DNA from: Pseudogracilibacillus sp037892545
GTDB lineage: Bacteria; Bacillota; Bacilli; Bacillales; Amphibacillaceae
Direction of reading: 5' to 3'
Assembly (NCBI RefSeq): GCF_037892545.1
Contig: NZ_JBBKBG010000002.1
Coordinates: 1 to 64,000 of the forward strand
DNA: 64,000 nt
In this document: piece after piece, positions 44,249 through 53,495 of the stretch
How the letters are laid out: every line of letters starts with the position of its first letter
Numbering within the stretch: the first letter of the stretch is position 1
The notes under the pieces: model-generated
What the model saw: the letters and a program-made list of their open reading frames with translations, nothing else
Told to the model about the DNA's origin: nothing
The model's database searches: none
Made by a program: the position numbers and the translations under genes

Positions 44249-45943
44249 TTATGAACGAATTTGTTTATATACACTACAGCTTTTTACGCCATTTTTTTGA
44301 CAGTAAGGACAATTCGATACATCAATTAAATTCAATGCTTGATTGATTGCATCTGTTGTGTCAGAGAAGAAATGTTGTGCCCCGATAGTTTCATATAATC
44401 CACTTCGTTTTAATATTTCTAAAGGTGCTTCATCTAGTTCCGCAATAAGCACGGTACCACCATGTTTCAAATAATGTTGAATAAATGATGCTAAGTTCGC
44501 TTCCCCTGTTGCATCAATCATGGATACGTGACGCATTTTTAATATTAATACTTTTGGACGACGGTGAATAGCTCGGGATAAGATGGATTCGAAACGATCT
44601 GCAGCACCGAAAAATAATGGACCACGAATCGTAAAGCTAGCAATTTTTGGGCAATTCGCTTGGACTTTTTTCTCCTGCACATATTTTTCTGGTTTAATCG
44701 ATTCCACCTCTAATAAAGAACTAATACGACGAACGAATGAAACCATCGCAAGTAATAATCCGACCGGAACAGCAACTGTTAAGTTAACGAATACTGTTAA
44801 TAGAAAAGTCGTAATCAATACGAGTGAATCAGATGTTCGCATTTTGAGCATATTCGTGAACGTTTTATATTCACTCATATTATAAGCAACGACCATTAAA
44901 ATTGGTGCCATGCTCGCTAATGGAATATGTGAAGCGAACGGTGCGAACAATAATAAAGTTGCAAGCACGAATACACTTTGGAAAATACCTGAAAATGGAC
45001 TCACAGCTCCACTTTTTATATTTGTTGCAGTACGTGCAATGGCCCCTGTTGCAGGAATTCCCCCAAAAAATGGTGTGACGATATTTGCGACTCCTTGACC
45101 GAATAATTCTTTATTTGAATGATGCTGTTTACCAGTCATTCCATCTGCAACGACCGCAGATAATAGGGATTCAATTCCTCCAAGCATTGCAATCGCAAAA
45201 GCCGGTCCCCATAAGTAATATAATTTATCAAGCGTTATTTCTGGCATGATAAAGGAGGGAAGTGCTTGGGGGATTCCTCCAAATTGTGACCCGATTGTTG
45301 CTGTTTTATCTGGAAAAAATATGACAGAAATAATCGTCGGAATTAATAAGGCAATTAATAAAACAGGTGCCCTAGGAAAAAATTTTGGAATAAAAATAAT
45401 AAGAAGTAAACCAATGATTCCAATGAAAATACTATAAAAATTAACGGTGTGGAAGTTGTTTATAATTTCCAACATGTTTTCATGAAAATATTGCTTCTTT
45501 TCAATGTTTTGTAATCCAAAAAAGTTTTCTAACTGTCCAGAAAAAATAATGACGGCAATTCCAGATGTAAATCCAATTGTTACAGATCGTGGAATATACG
45601 TAATTAAGCTACCAAATTTAAATATACTCATAATGATTAACATGACTCCGGCCATCATTCCGGCGATGAGTAAGTCCTCGTATCCATATTGCAGAACTAT
45701 CGCAAGCAAAATGGGAATGAAAGCACCGGTGGGCCCAGCGATTTGAAAGTGGGACCCTCCCAAAACGGCAACGATTAGTCCGGCGATAATCGTCGTGTAA
45801 ATACCATACTCCGGACTAACACCAGAGGCGATCGCGAAAGCCATACCGAGTGGGATAGCAACAACCCCAACGGTGATACCAGCAACGATATCTTTGCGAA
45901 TATCAGCGCTCGTGATTCCTTTAAAACGATCATCTTTTAACAA
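44249..45943 (-). CDS. SulP-family anion permease with STAS domain
   Basis: Anion transporter of about 564 aa. The Pfam sulfate-transporter domain (about residues 20-390) opens with DIVAGITVGVVAIPLGMAFA, and conserved stretches include ATGAIARTATNI. A cytoplasmic STAS domain follows (about 425-545; FTIRGPLFFGAADRF, MRHVSMIDATG). It ends in an unusual Cys-containing tail (CPYCQKNGVKSC). SulP members carry sulfate, bicarbonate or dicarboxylates; which one is not clear. TTG 45943 is chosen because AGGAG lies 8 nt upstream; the frame extends nine nt further to a GTG that touches the ribosome site. Monocistronic. Confidence 0.88.
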   Translation of the reverse strand: MLKDDRFKGITSADIRKDIVAGITVGVVAIPLGMAFAIASGVSPEYGIYTTIIAGLIVAVLGGSHFQIAGPTGAFIPILLAIVLQYGYEDLLIAGMMAGVMLIIMSIFKFGSLITYIPRSVTIGFTSGIAVIIFSGQLENFFGLQNIEKKQYFHENMLEIINNFHTVNFYSIFIGIIGLLLIIFIPKFFPRAPVLLIALLIPTIISVIFFPDKTATIGSQFGGIPQALPSFIMPEITLDKLYYLWGPAFAIAMLGGIESLLSAVVADGMTGKQHHSNKELFGQGVANIVTPFFGGIPATGAIARTATNIKSGAVSPFSGIFQSVFVLATLLLFAPFASHIPLASMAPILMVVAYNMSEYKTFTNMLKMRTSDSLVLITTFLLTVFVNLTVAVPVGLLLAMVSFVRRISSLLEVESIKPEKYVQEKKVQANCPKIASFTIRGPLFFGAADRFESILSRAIHRRPKVLILKMRHVSMIDATGEANLASFIQHYLKHGGTVLIAELDEAPLEILKRSGLYETIGAQHFFSDTTDAINQALNLIDVSNCPYCQKNGVKSCSVYKQIRS

Positions 45944-46136
45944 TGACAACACTCCTACTATGATTATAAAAACTTATCTATATGTATTATATCATAAACT
46001 TTTATTATGTTATAGAACAGAGGGTTGTTTTATTTGAAACAGATTTTGTATAACTTATCTAAAAATTCTAACTTCTATTCTGTACAGTTTTTTGGAATAT
46101 GATAAAATAGAGGAAAGGGAAATGGAGGTATGTAGG

Positions 46137-46676
46137 ATGATACATGTAGATGAAACTGTGTTAGTGATTGTAGACGTACAAGGAAAATTAGCAAAAATTA
46201 TGCACCAGAGTAAAGAAATGCTTACGAATTTAGAAAGAATGATTCAAGGAGCGAGTATTCTCGAAATCCCAATTATTTGGTTGGAACAGTATCCGAAAGG
46301 GCTAGGACCGACATCGGATGAAGTGAAACAACATTTAACTAATTTATCGCCGATTGAAAAAATGACCTTTAGTGCATGCAAGAATGAAGAGTTTAAAGAG
46401 ACATTAGAACAATTAAACTGTCAATCCATTTTATTAACAGGAATTGAATCACATATTTGTGTATATCAAACGGCTCGCGATTTACTGAAGGAAGATTATT
46501 ATGTGGAAGCTGTCGTTGATTGCATTTCATCCAGAACTCTTATCAATAAAGAAATAGGGCTTGAAAAAATGAAACAATTGGGAGCATATGTGACATCTGT
46601 TGAGATGGCATTATTTGATTTAATGGGTTCTGCAGAGCATCCTCACTTTAAAGAAATAAGTAAAATTATTAAGTGA
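46137..46676 (+). CDS. isochorismatase-like (YcaC-type) cysteine hydrolase
   Basis: Soluble hydrolase of about 179 aa. The opening LVIVDVQGKLAK has the catalytic Asp, a Lys lies in PIEKMTFSA, and the nucleophilic Cys is in LTGIESHICVYQTARDL. It belongs to the isochorismatase/nicotinamidase superfamily; substrate unknown. ATG 46137 follows GGAGG with 8-nt spacing, whereas the longer frame from 46092 lies in the leader. Upstream of rpoN with a separate ribosome site; a shared transcript is possible. Confidence 0.88.
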   Translation: MIHVDETVLVIVDVQGKLAKIMHQSKEMLTNLERMIQGASILEIPIIWLEQYPKGLGPTSDEVKQHLTNLSPIEKMTFSACKNEEFKETLEQLNCQSILLTGIESHICVYQTARDLLKEDYYVEAVVDCISSRTLINKEIGLEKMKQLGAYVTSVEMALFDLMGSAEHPHFKEISKIIK

Positions 46677-46754
46677 ATATGTAAATAGTAAGTATAACTA
46701 TCATGCCAACATATATATATATAGAAGGAACCATTTGCAAAGGAGGCTCATTGG

Positions 46755-48044
46755 ATGCATATTCGCTTAGAACAAAAACAAACTTTACAGCTAGCGATGA
46801 CGAAGGATTTACGCCAAGCAATTGAACTGTTACAGTTCTCTACAGTTGAATTACAGGAATTTGTACGTGCAAAAGTGGAGGAAAATCCGTTCATTGAATG
46901 GAATGAGCCTCCTAGTACCTATCGTTCCACAGAATTATCCACACATGACGTCATTACAGCAACCGCTTACGAAGAAAAAGATTTATATGACGTGTTAATC
47001 GAACAATTAGCAATTTTTTCGTTATCAGATGAAGATAGAAAAGTGGTTGAATACATTATCTATTCTTTAGAAGAAGATGGCTATTTACGAACAGAAAGAA
47101 AGGATATCATCCGTCATTTGCACATTTTACCAGAACAGTTTGATCGGGCATTACATATTGTCCATCAATTAGAACCTATCGGTGTTGGTGCAACTAGTTT
47201 AGTAGATTGTTTACTCATTCAAGCGAAGCATTTAGCTCCTCATGATGAGTTGCTACATCAGTTAATTGAAAATCACTTAGTTGAAATTGGTTACGGAGAG
47301 ACTGAACAAATTGCCAAGCAATTGCAAACATCGATAGAAGCAGTAGAGGAAAAAATGGAATGGATTAAACATAATTTACATCCGAAGCCAGCAAATCATC
47401 TCGCAAAAAAAGAAACAGTCTATATAGAACCAGATATTATTGTAGAACATGATGAAGCACTAGGGGAATGGGTTGTTCATTTAAACGATGATTATGTGTC
47501 AAAATTAACGTTCAATGATGATGCAATTTTAATGCAGACGAATGAAAAAGAAGTACAAACATATGTGCAAAGATACCGTTCTAAATTCAATTGGTTGATG
47601 GCTAGTCTGGAAAAAAGACGTGTAACATTATTAAATATTATGTACGTCATCATCCAAAAGCAGCAACACGTATTTCATAAAGGATTAACCTATGTGGAGC
47701 CATTAACATTACGGACAGTAGCAGATAAAATTGCGATGCATGAATCAACAGTAAGTCGTGCTACCGCAAATAAATTTATTCAAACACCAATTGGTACGTT
47801 TGCTTTACGAGATTTATTTTCAACAGCATTACCTACTGTAACGGGAAAAACATTATCTCAAAAACATATTAAAGAAAAAGTTCGTACGTGGATTCAAGAA
47901 GAAGATAAAAAACATCCACTATCTGATCAAGATATCACGGAAATGTTGCAAGAAGAAGGGGTTATGATATCTAGAAGGACGATTGCAAAATATCGGAAAC
48001 AATTACAAATTGCGCCGTCAACGAAAAGAAAGCAGAAAGAATAG
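46755..48044 (+). CDS. rpoN: RNA polymerase sigma-54 factor
   Basis: Alternative sigma factor (SigL in B. subtilis), 429 aa. Region I is Gln/Leu-rich (LEQKQTLQLAMTKDLRQAIELLQ). The core-binding region spans roughly residues 80-260. An HTH for the -12 element contains VADKIAMHESTVSRATANKF. The RpoN box ISRRTIAKYRKQL near the C terminus recognises the -24 element. It needs enhancer-binding activators; none is in this window. AAAGGAGG precedes ATG 46755. B. subtilis uses SigL for levanase, amino-acid and acetoin genes. Confidence 0.96.
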   Translation: MHIRLEQKQTLQLAMTKDLRQAIELLQFSTVELQEFVRAKVEENPFIEWNEPPSTYRSTELSTHDVITATAYEEKDLYDVLIEQLAIFSLSDEDRKVVEYIIYSLEEDGYLRTERKDIIRHLHILPEQFDRALHIVHQLEPIGVGATSLVDCLLIQAKHLAPHDELLHQLIENHLVEIGYGETEQIAKQLQTSIEAVEEKMEWIKHNLHPKPANHLAKKETVYIEPDIIVEHDEALGEWVVHLNDDYVSKLTFNDDAILMQTNEKEVQTYVQRYRSKFNWLMASLEKRRVTLLNIMYVIIQKQQHVFHKGLTYVEPLTLRTVADKIAMHESTVSRATANKFIQTPIGTFALRDLFSTALPTVTGKTLSQKHIKEKVRTWIQEEDKKHPLSDQDITEMLQEEGVMISRRTIAKYRKQLQIAPSTKRKQKE

Positions 48045-48072
48045 AACGCACGGGGAGTAGAAAGGTGATTAT

Positions 48073-48981
48073 TTGACTAGAATATACATATTGTTAGCAC
48101 TCATCATGTTAATTTGGGGGTTTAATTTATCGGCTTTAGCAGTATTAGTAAAAAATGTTGAACCGATAACATTAACATCATTTCGAATTTTTATTGCTGG
48201 TATTTCCGTGCTAATTATTACGAAAATAATGGGGTTATTTCGTTTACCTACAAAAAATGAATGGAAAACGATTGCTATCATTACAATATTTAATGTTGCA
48301 ATGCATCATACATTTTTAGCGATTGGTTTAACGAAAACTTCTGGAGCAAATGCATCGATTATTTTAGGTGGAGCCCCACTTGTTACGATGTTATTTGCCA
48401 TTGTATTATTGCGACAGCATATATCGAAATTACGAATGGGAGGATTTTTTATAGGATTTATCGGCATCGTGACAACATCGCTTGCTAGTGGAGAGGGATT
48501 ATCGTCCTTTTCAAGCGGTGATATTTTTATTTTTTTATCGATGGCGATGCAGGCGTTCAGTTTTATTTTAATAAGTAAATTAAATCCAACATTCGACCCA
48601 AGACTTCTAACGGGATATATGCTCGTAGTTGGATCTGTTTTTATTTTTATAGTAAGTCTCTTCATTGAAAAGGATATTGGACAAATAACGAAACTATTTG
48701 AGCCGAAGTTAGGAAGTATCTTTTTATTTAGTGCCATTATTGCAACGGCTTTTGGCCATATGGTATATAATTACGCCGTAAAATATGTTGGTCCAACAGA
48801 AACGGCTATTTTTGTAAATTTAAATACATTTTTTGCTTTATTTGGAACGGTTTTATTTCTTGGAGAAACATTATATAAAGGGCATTATATCGGGTTAGCT
48901 TTAATTGTTATTGGTGTTTTTGTTGGATCTGGTACGGTTGATTATGTTTGGAAGCGACGAAGAGAAAAAAGGGCATATTAA
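48073..48981 (+). CDS. EamA/DMT-family transporter
   Basis: Ten-TM drug/metabolite transporter of 302 aa composed of two EamA repeats (LMLIWGFNLSALAVLVKN; later YAVKYVGPTETAIFVNLNTFFALFGTV). Positive residues at the C terminus (KRRREKRAY) fit a cytoplasmic end. Substrate unknown. The TTG start at 48073 follows AAAGGTG at good spacing. It lies 28 nt after rpoN on the same strand, so readthrough is possible. Confidence 0.87.
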   Translation: MTRIYILLALIMLIWGFNLSALAVLVKNVEPITLTSFRIFIAGISVLIITKIMGLFRLPTKNEWKTIAIITIFNVAMHHTFLAIGLTKTSGANASIILGGAPLVTMLFAIVLLRQHISKLRMGGFFIGFIGIVTTSLASGEGLSSFSSGDIFIFLSMAMQAFSFILISKLNPTFDPRLLTGYMLVVGSVFIFIVSLFIEKDIGQITKLFEPKLGSIFLFSAIIATAFGHMVYNYAVKYVGPTETAIFVNLNTFFALFGTVLFLGETLYKGHYIGLALIVIGVFVGSGTVDYVWKRRREKRAY

Positions 48982-49020
48982 AAGATCAGGCAGATTCATT
49001 TTCATGCCTGATCTTTTTTT
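48981..49020. terminator. bidirectional terminator, EamA gene / purU
   Basis: AAAGATCAGGCA and TGCCTGATCTTT with A- and T-runs, between convergent genes. Confidence 0.9.
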
Positions 49021-49021
49021 A

Positions 49022-49909
49022 TTAATGGAATACAATTGTTTTATTATCTTTTACGATAACACGATCTTCTAAATGCCATTTAACAGCACGTGTTAATACG
49101 CGTCGTTCTACTTGTTGTCCAATTTTCTTTAAAGTTGGTACATTATTACGATGGTCGACACGTGCTGTATCTTGTTCAATAATTGGCCCTTCGTCTAAAT
49201 CATTTGTAACATAGTGAGAGGTAGCACCAATTAATTTTACACCGCGATTATATGCTCGTTCATACGGTTTAGCTCCAATAAATGCAGGTAAGAATGAATG
49301 GTGAATATTAATGATTTTATTCGGGAAATGTTCCACGAAATTAGGTGTTAAAATTTGCATATAACGGGCTAAAATTAAAACATCAATTTCATATTCACGC
49401 ATTAATGACACTTGTTTTTGTTCTACTTCTTCACGAATATCTTTATTCGCAGGAATATAATAATAAGGGATGCCTAATGATTCAACTAAGGCGCGGCCAT
49501 TCTCATGGTTACTAATAACGACAGCGATATCTGTATCTAAGTCACCACTTTGCCATTCCCATAACAATTCTTGTAAACAGTGGATTTCCTTTGAAACGAA
49601 AATAGCGCTACGTTTCTTTTTAATTGCATACGTAAATGTATATTCCATCTCAAACTTTTCTGCGATTTTAGAAAAGGCATTTTCTAATTGTTCCCTTTTC
49701 ATTAAAAGATCATCTAAATAATATTCAAAACGAATGTAGAACATACCATCTTCCTCTTCACTTGAGAACTGGTTAGATTCTAAAATATTCGCCTCATTTT
49801 CAAATAAAAATGTGGAAAGTGCTGCAACGATTCCTGGCTTATCCTGGCATTTTACGAGCAGTCTTCCGATATTTTCTTTGTTACGGTTATATTGTGTATG
49901 TACTGACAT
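49022..49909 (-). CDS. purU: formyltetrahydrofolate deformylase
   Basis: Hydrolyses 10-formyl-THF to THF and formate, balancing one-carbon pools; 295 aa, usual length. The N-terminal ACT domain (about 12-90) begins GRLLVKCQDKPGIVAALSTF. The C-terminal formyltransferase-fold catalytic domain has INIHHSFLPAFIGAKPYERAY, with His and the later Asp in TNDLDEGPIIEQD forming the active site. AGGAGC precedes ATG 49909. Monocistronic. Confidence 0.95.
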   Translation of the reverse strand: MSVHTQYNRNKENIGRLLVKCQDKPGIVAALSTFLFENEANILESNQFSSEEEDGMFYIRFEYYLDDLLMKREQLENAFSKIAEKFEMEYTFTYAIKKKRSAIFVSKEIHCLQELLWEWQSGDLDTDIAVVISNHENGRALVESLGIPYYYIPANKDIREEVEQKQVSLMREYEIDVLILARYMQILTPNFVEHFPNKIINIHHSFLPAFIGAKPYERAYNRGVKLIGATSHYVTNDLDEGPIIEQDTARVDHRNNVPTLKKIGQQVERRVLTRAVKWHLEDRVIVKDNKTIVFH

Positions 49910-49973
49910 AATTTCATTGCTCCTATAAACTTTATTTTATTTGATTATACAAAGATTTAGTTCATTCTACAAA

Positions 49974-51158
49974 CTAATCAGTCGCCATTAATACACCAAT
50001 TGGTTTTAATACGTGTAAAATATGGATTGTTTCTTTATGTGCATCAAGTACTTCTTGTAATTTTCGGTACACAAATGGACTTTCATCTGTACCTGCACCA
50101 CGTAATTCTACGCCATATTCACGTACAGCCATAAGCATATCTTTTTCGGAAATGATACCACCACGACGTTTTTTCGTTTTCCAGTTCATTTTTCCGGCTG
50201 CTTGTGTACGACTCATAATTCTTCCTGAACCGTGCACCGTACTATAAAAAGCTTCCTCGCTTTTAGAACTGTGTACCCCTTCTAAAATAACAGAAATATC
50301 TCCCATGCTTCCGCCGACAAAACCACGTTGACCAGGAAAAGCAGGTGTTGCCCCTTTACGAACGACGACATATTCGTTTCCGAAATGGGTTTCTTTCCAT
50401 GCAAAATTATGGTGATTATGTACTTCATCGATACGGTTTGCTTGTAATATATGTAAAACGACATCGATGACATAATCCCTTCCAGCATAAGCATATTTAC
50501 CGGCTAAATTCATTGCATCAAAATACATGGAACCAAGCTCTGAATCTAAATTAAAAATGATTGGTGGGGTTTCCATTGACTCTCTCTTAGGGCGATCTGA
50601 AAAGTCTCGTCCATTCGCCAAATTGAGAAATCCAGTTGCTGTTCGATGACCTAATCCACGGCTACCAAAATGGTTGGCCACCCATACTTCATCGGTTTTT
50701 TGATCAATTAAAATATCGACATAATGATTACCTGATCCAGTAGTACCTAGTTGAGCACGGGCTAATGCTTTTAATGTATCATGTTCATGTTTTCCAATTT
50801 CTTTATATACATTCCATGCATCATCATCGAACAATGCATGGTCAGGAGGATTCGGATGTTTCTTTCCGAATCCGAATATAATATTTTTCTGTATTTCATC
50901 CATGATTTTTGGCATAGCATCTTTTATATCTGTATATAATAAATCTGTTTTTACAGCTTTATTACCACAAGCAATATCATATCCGACACCCGATGGAGAA
51001 ATCTGATTGTCATATACGACCACACCACCAACTGGTTGGGAATAGCCATAATGTCCATCCGCACATAAAGCTCCACCAACTACTTGACCAACTTGTAAAC
51101 ATTGATGAAATTGACGTATCGTATCTTTTTCATGTTCTCCAAAAATGATTGTCTTCAT
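49974..51158 (-). CDS. RtcB-family RNA ligase
   Basis: Mn/GTP-dependent RNA ligase-fold protein of 394 aa, shorter than E. coli RtcB (about 408 aa) and archaeal forms (about 480). Active-site elements seen: SGVGYDIACGNKAV (metal Asp and Cys), GTTGSGNHYVDI, NHFGSRGLGHRTATG, HNHHNFA, GSMGDISVIL and HGSGRIMSR. In E. coli it joins 2',3'-cyclic phosphate and 5'-OH RNA ends for repair. No rtcA, archease or RtcR gene is adjacent. GGAGG precedes ATG 51158. Its role in Bacillaceae is not established. Confidence 0.92.
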   Translation of the reverse strand: MKTIIFGEHEKDTIRQFHQCLQVGQVVGGALCADGHYGYSQPVGGVVVYDNQISPSGVGYDIACGNKAVKTDLLYTDIKDAMPKIMDEIQKNIIFGFGKKHPNPPDHALFDDDAWNVYKEIGKHEHDTLKALARAQLGTTGSGNHYVDILIDQKTDEVWVANHFGSRGLGHRTATGFLNLANGRDFSDRPKRESMETPPIIFNLDSELGSMYFDAMNLAGKYAYAGRDYVIDVVLHILQANRIDEVHNHHNFAWKETHFGNEYVVVRKGATPAFPGQRGFVGGSMGDISVILEGVHSSKSEEAFYSTVHGSGRIMSRTQAAGKMNWKTKKRRGGIISEKDMLMAVREYGVELRGAGTDESPFVYRKLQEVLDAHKETIHILHVLKPIGVLMATD

Positions 51159-51314
51159 TGAATTGCCTCCTTTATATGTTTATTATACATGAATCATTCC
51201 ATTTCCGAAAAATAACTTGTACGTATATCCTTTTTTATAAAAGAGATTGAATGGGACATGATGTTGTTCGTTCTAAATATGAAGGATGGTATGATGGAGA
51301 AAGAGGTGATGGAG

Positions 51315-51590
51315 ATGGTTGATTGGTTTGTACTGTATGTATGTGCTTTGAATGTATTCGGATATATTTTAATGGGGATAGATAAAAAACGGGCAATAAA
51401 AGGGTCCTATCGAATAAGTGAACAAAATTTATGGCTTGTAGCATTATTAGGTGGAACAGTAGGGTTAATAATAGGAATGTACATATTCCGTCATAAAACG
51501 AAGAAATGGTATTTTACGTTTGGTCTACCTTTTTTTATGATGCTCCAAATTAGTTGTATTTTATATCTTTATGACTGGAGATATGGATAG
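51315..51590 (+). CDS. DUF1294 small membrane protein
   Basis: Membrane protein of 91 aa with three hydrophobic helices. The family signature GYILMGIDKKRAIKGSYRISE and LLGGTVGLIIGMYIFRHKT is clear. Function unknown; in other bacteria the domain is often fused to a cold-shock domain, but not here. ATG 51315 follows AGAGGTG at proper spacing; earlier in-frame ATGs lie too close or too far. Confidence 0.85.
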   Translation: MVDWFVLYVCALNVFGYILMGIDKKRAIKGSYRISEQNLWLVALLGGTVGLIIGMYIFRHKTKKWYFTFGLPFFMMLQISCILYLYDWRYG

Positions 51591-51631
51591 CAAAATAAGT
51601 TCGTCAAGAATAAGTTAGTAAATTCTTTCCA

Positions 51632-51660
51632 TTGCTTTTTTCGTTTGTTATGTTTATCAT
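51632..51660 (+). promoter_or_regulatory. promoter of the second DHA2 pump leader
   Basis: TTGCTT (51632-51637), 17-nt spacer, TATCAT (51655-51660), giving a leader of about 250 nt before the pump start. Confidence 0.5.
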
Positions 51661-51666
51661 ATATAT

Positions 51667-51894
51667 AGAGAGCTGCGATGTTCGTAATTTACTAAAGTTT
51701 AACCTCTAAATAGAAATTAGGGAGTTTTAATCGTAGGTCGGATGTTATGCCTCGATTGAGTGGAAAACAGAAAACCTACTGCAAACACCCACTTTGTGTA
51801 AAGTGGTGGTTAAAACTTTTTAATTTATTACGGCATTGTGGCTTACATATGAATATTGATGATGTAAATTCCGTATATAGATACGGAATTTTTT
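51667..51894 (+). promoter_or_regulatory. terminator-containing leader of DHA2 pump 2 (putative attenuator)
   Basis: Elements in order: GTAGGT (51733-51738) can close on ACCTAC (51774-51779) around a small CTC-GATT-GAG hairpin. A second stem CCACTTT-GTGT-AAAGTGG follows near 51790-51807. A perfect 10-11 bp intrinsic terminator, AATTCCGTAT-atag-ATACGGAATT plus T-run, lies at 51866-51894, only 22 nt before the pump start. TTACGG near 51829 could compete with the terminator 5' arm. No known riboswitch consensus recognised. A terminator placed between promoter and gene implies conditional readthrough. Confidence 0.6.
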
Positions 51895-51915
51895 GTGTAT
51901 TGAGGGGGAAGAGAT

Positions 51916-53319
51916 ATGGGAGAATACATAGAAAGAAATGAATCACCGCATAAAAATGGCCCGATTGTAGCAGTATTATTAATTGGCTCTTTTTTAGCTA
52001 TTTTAAATCAGACATTATTAATAACCGCTACACCTTATATTATGAAAGAGTTTGATTTAACGGAAAATATGGGGCAATGGGTTACGACGATTTTTATGCT
52101 AGTAAATGGAATTATGATTCCAATTACAGCGTTTTTAATGGAAACCTTTTCGACGAGAAGGCTTTTTCTCTTCTCCATGGGAACATTTATTGTAGGGACG
52201 TTCATCTGTTTTATTACCCCTAATTTTTCATTCTTAATGGTTGGACGAATTATCCAAGCGATTGGTGCTGGTGTGTTAATGCCGTTAATGATGACAATAT
52301 TTATGTTGATCTTTCCTATAGAAAAACGAGGGTTTGCTATGGGAATGGCTGGCTTAGTTATTTCGTTTGCACCTGCCATTGGACCAAGCTTAGCTGGTTG
52401 GTTTATTGAAATATTCCCTTGGCGTTATTTATTTTTAATTATTATGCCGCTAGCGATTTTGGATTTAATCTTTGGATATGTTTTTATGAAAAACATTATT
52501 ACGCGTACGTTCCCGAAAGTGGATTATCCGTCGATTATTTTATCGGTTTTCGGATTTGGCGGTTTATTGTACGGATTTAGTAGTGTCGGAAATTTCGGTT
52601 GGTTAAATTGGAATGTTATGTTGTCGTTAGTGATTGGTGCCATTACATTAACAATGTTCATTACGCGACAATATCGTTTAAAAGAGCCGATTTTAGAATT
52701 TCGTGTTTTATCGAATCGAACATTTACGATCACGATGATTATAGGGATGGTTGTTTTTACGATGTTAATTGCAGCGGAGACCATTTTACCGATCTATATG
52801 CAATTAATGGCTGGATTTACAGCATTAGAATCAGGCATTATGATTTTACCGGGCGCATTAGTAATGGGTTTTCTCTCTCCGTTTATAGGAAAAGTATTCG
52901 ACCGAATAGGTGCAAGATGGTTGTTAATTACCGGATTAACGATTATGACGGTGACGACCGCTTTCTTTACGAGATTAACGTCTGAAACAACCTTAACGTA
53001 TATTACAGTTGTATTTGCTGTACGAATGGTCGGTATTGCGATGGTTATGATGCCATCGACAACAGCGGGTTTAAATGCTTTACCGAACAAATTAATTCCA
53101 CATGGAACAGCGATGACAAATACGATGCGTCAAGTAGCGGCTTCGATTGGAACAGCATTATTTGTAACGATTATGTCTGTGACAGCCTTGGTTCCGAAGC
53201 ATGAAGATGATTTTGATGCGCTCGTCCATGGAGTAAATATTGCGTTTTATGTTGCAACGGCAATTACGTTTATCGCTCTTATTTTATCGTTGTTCGTAAA
53301 AGACAAAAAGGTGCAATAA
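51916..53319 (+). CDS. MFS drug efflux transporter, DHA2 type, copy 2
   Basis: Efflux pump of 467 aa with about 14 membrane segments, paralogous to the pump at 4377-5861: shared AILNQTLLITATPYIMKEF, RIIQAIGAGVLMPL and GLVISFAPAIGPSLAGW (motif C). A single short acidic/basic N terminus precedes TM1. Expected to export lipophilic drugs with proton exchange. GAGGGGGAAGAG precedes ATG 51916. Controlled by the attenuator-like leader directly upstream. Confidence 0.91.
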   Translation: MGEYIERNESPHKNGPIVAVLLIGSFLAILNQTLLITATPYIMKEFDLTENMGQWVTTIFMLVNGIMIPITAFLMETFSTRRLFLFSMGTFIVGTFICFITPNFSFLMVGRIIQAIGAGVLMPLMMTIFMLIFPIEKRGFAMGMAGLVISFAPAIGPSLAGWFIEIFPWRYLFLIIMPLAILDLIFGYVFMKNIITRTFPKVDYPSIILSVFGFGGLLYGFSSVGNFGWLNWNVMLSLVIGAITLTMFITRQYRLKEPILEFRVLSNRTFTITMIIGMVVFTMLIAAETILPIYMQLMAGFTALESGIMILPGALVMGFLSPFIGKVFDRIGARWLLITGLTIMTVTTAFFTRLTSETTLTYITVVFAVRMVGIAMVMMPSTTAGLNALPNKLIPHGTAMTNTMRQVAASIGTALFVTIMSVTALVPKHEDDFDALVHGVNIAFYVATAITFIALILSLFVKDKKVQ

Positions 53320-53364
53320 ACTAGGTAAAAAGGTTACAAGGTTTGAAACAATAGAAATGCTTCA

Positions 53365-53446
53365 AATAAAACACGAAAGAATGGTGCATAGGTAATAAGT
53401 GCGGAAATCAAATCACACTTGATACGATCATCTTTCGTGTTTTATT
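53365..53446. terminator. long-loop terminator between convergent transporter genes
   Basis: AATAAAACACGAAAGA (53365-53380) and its perfect inverse (53431-53446) enclose a 50-nt loop; arms are A/T-rich at both ends, so it could work in both directions. Confidence 0.7.
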
Positions 53447-53495
53447 ATTTCTATTAGTTTGTGGCTCCATTTTTAGCGAATATATAAAGCGTTCA

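Noticed and set aside
51747..51941. 64-codon frame overlapping the pump leader as a leader peptide
   Set aside because: No ribosome site at usable distance, and it would run through the terminator and into the pump start.
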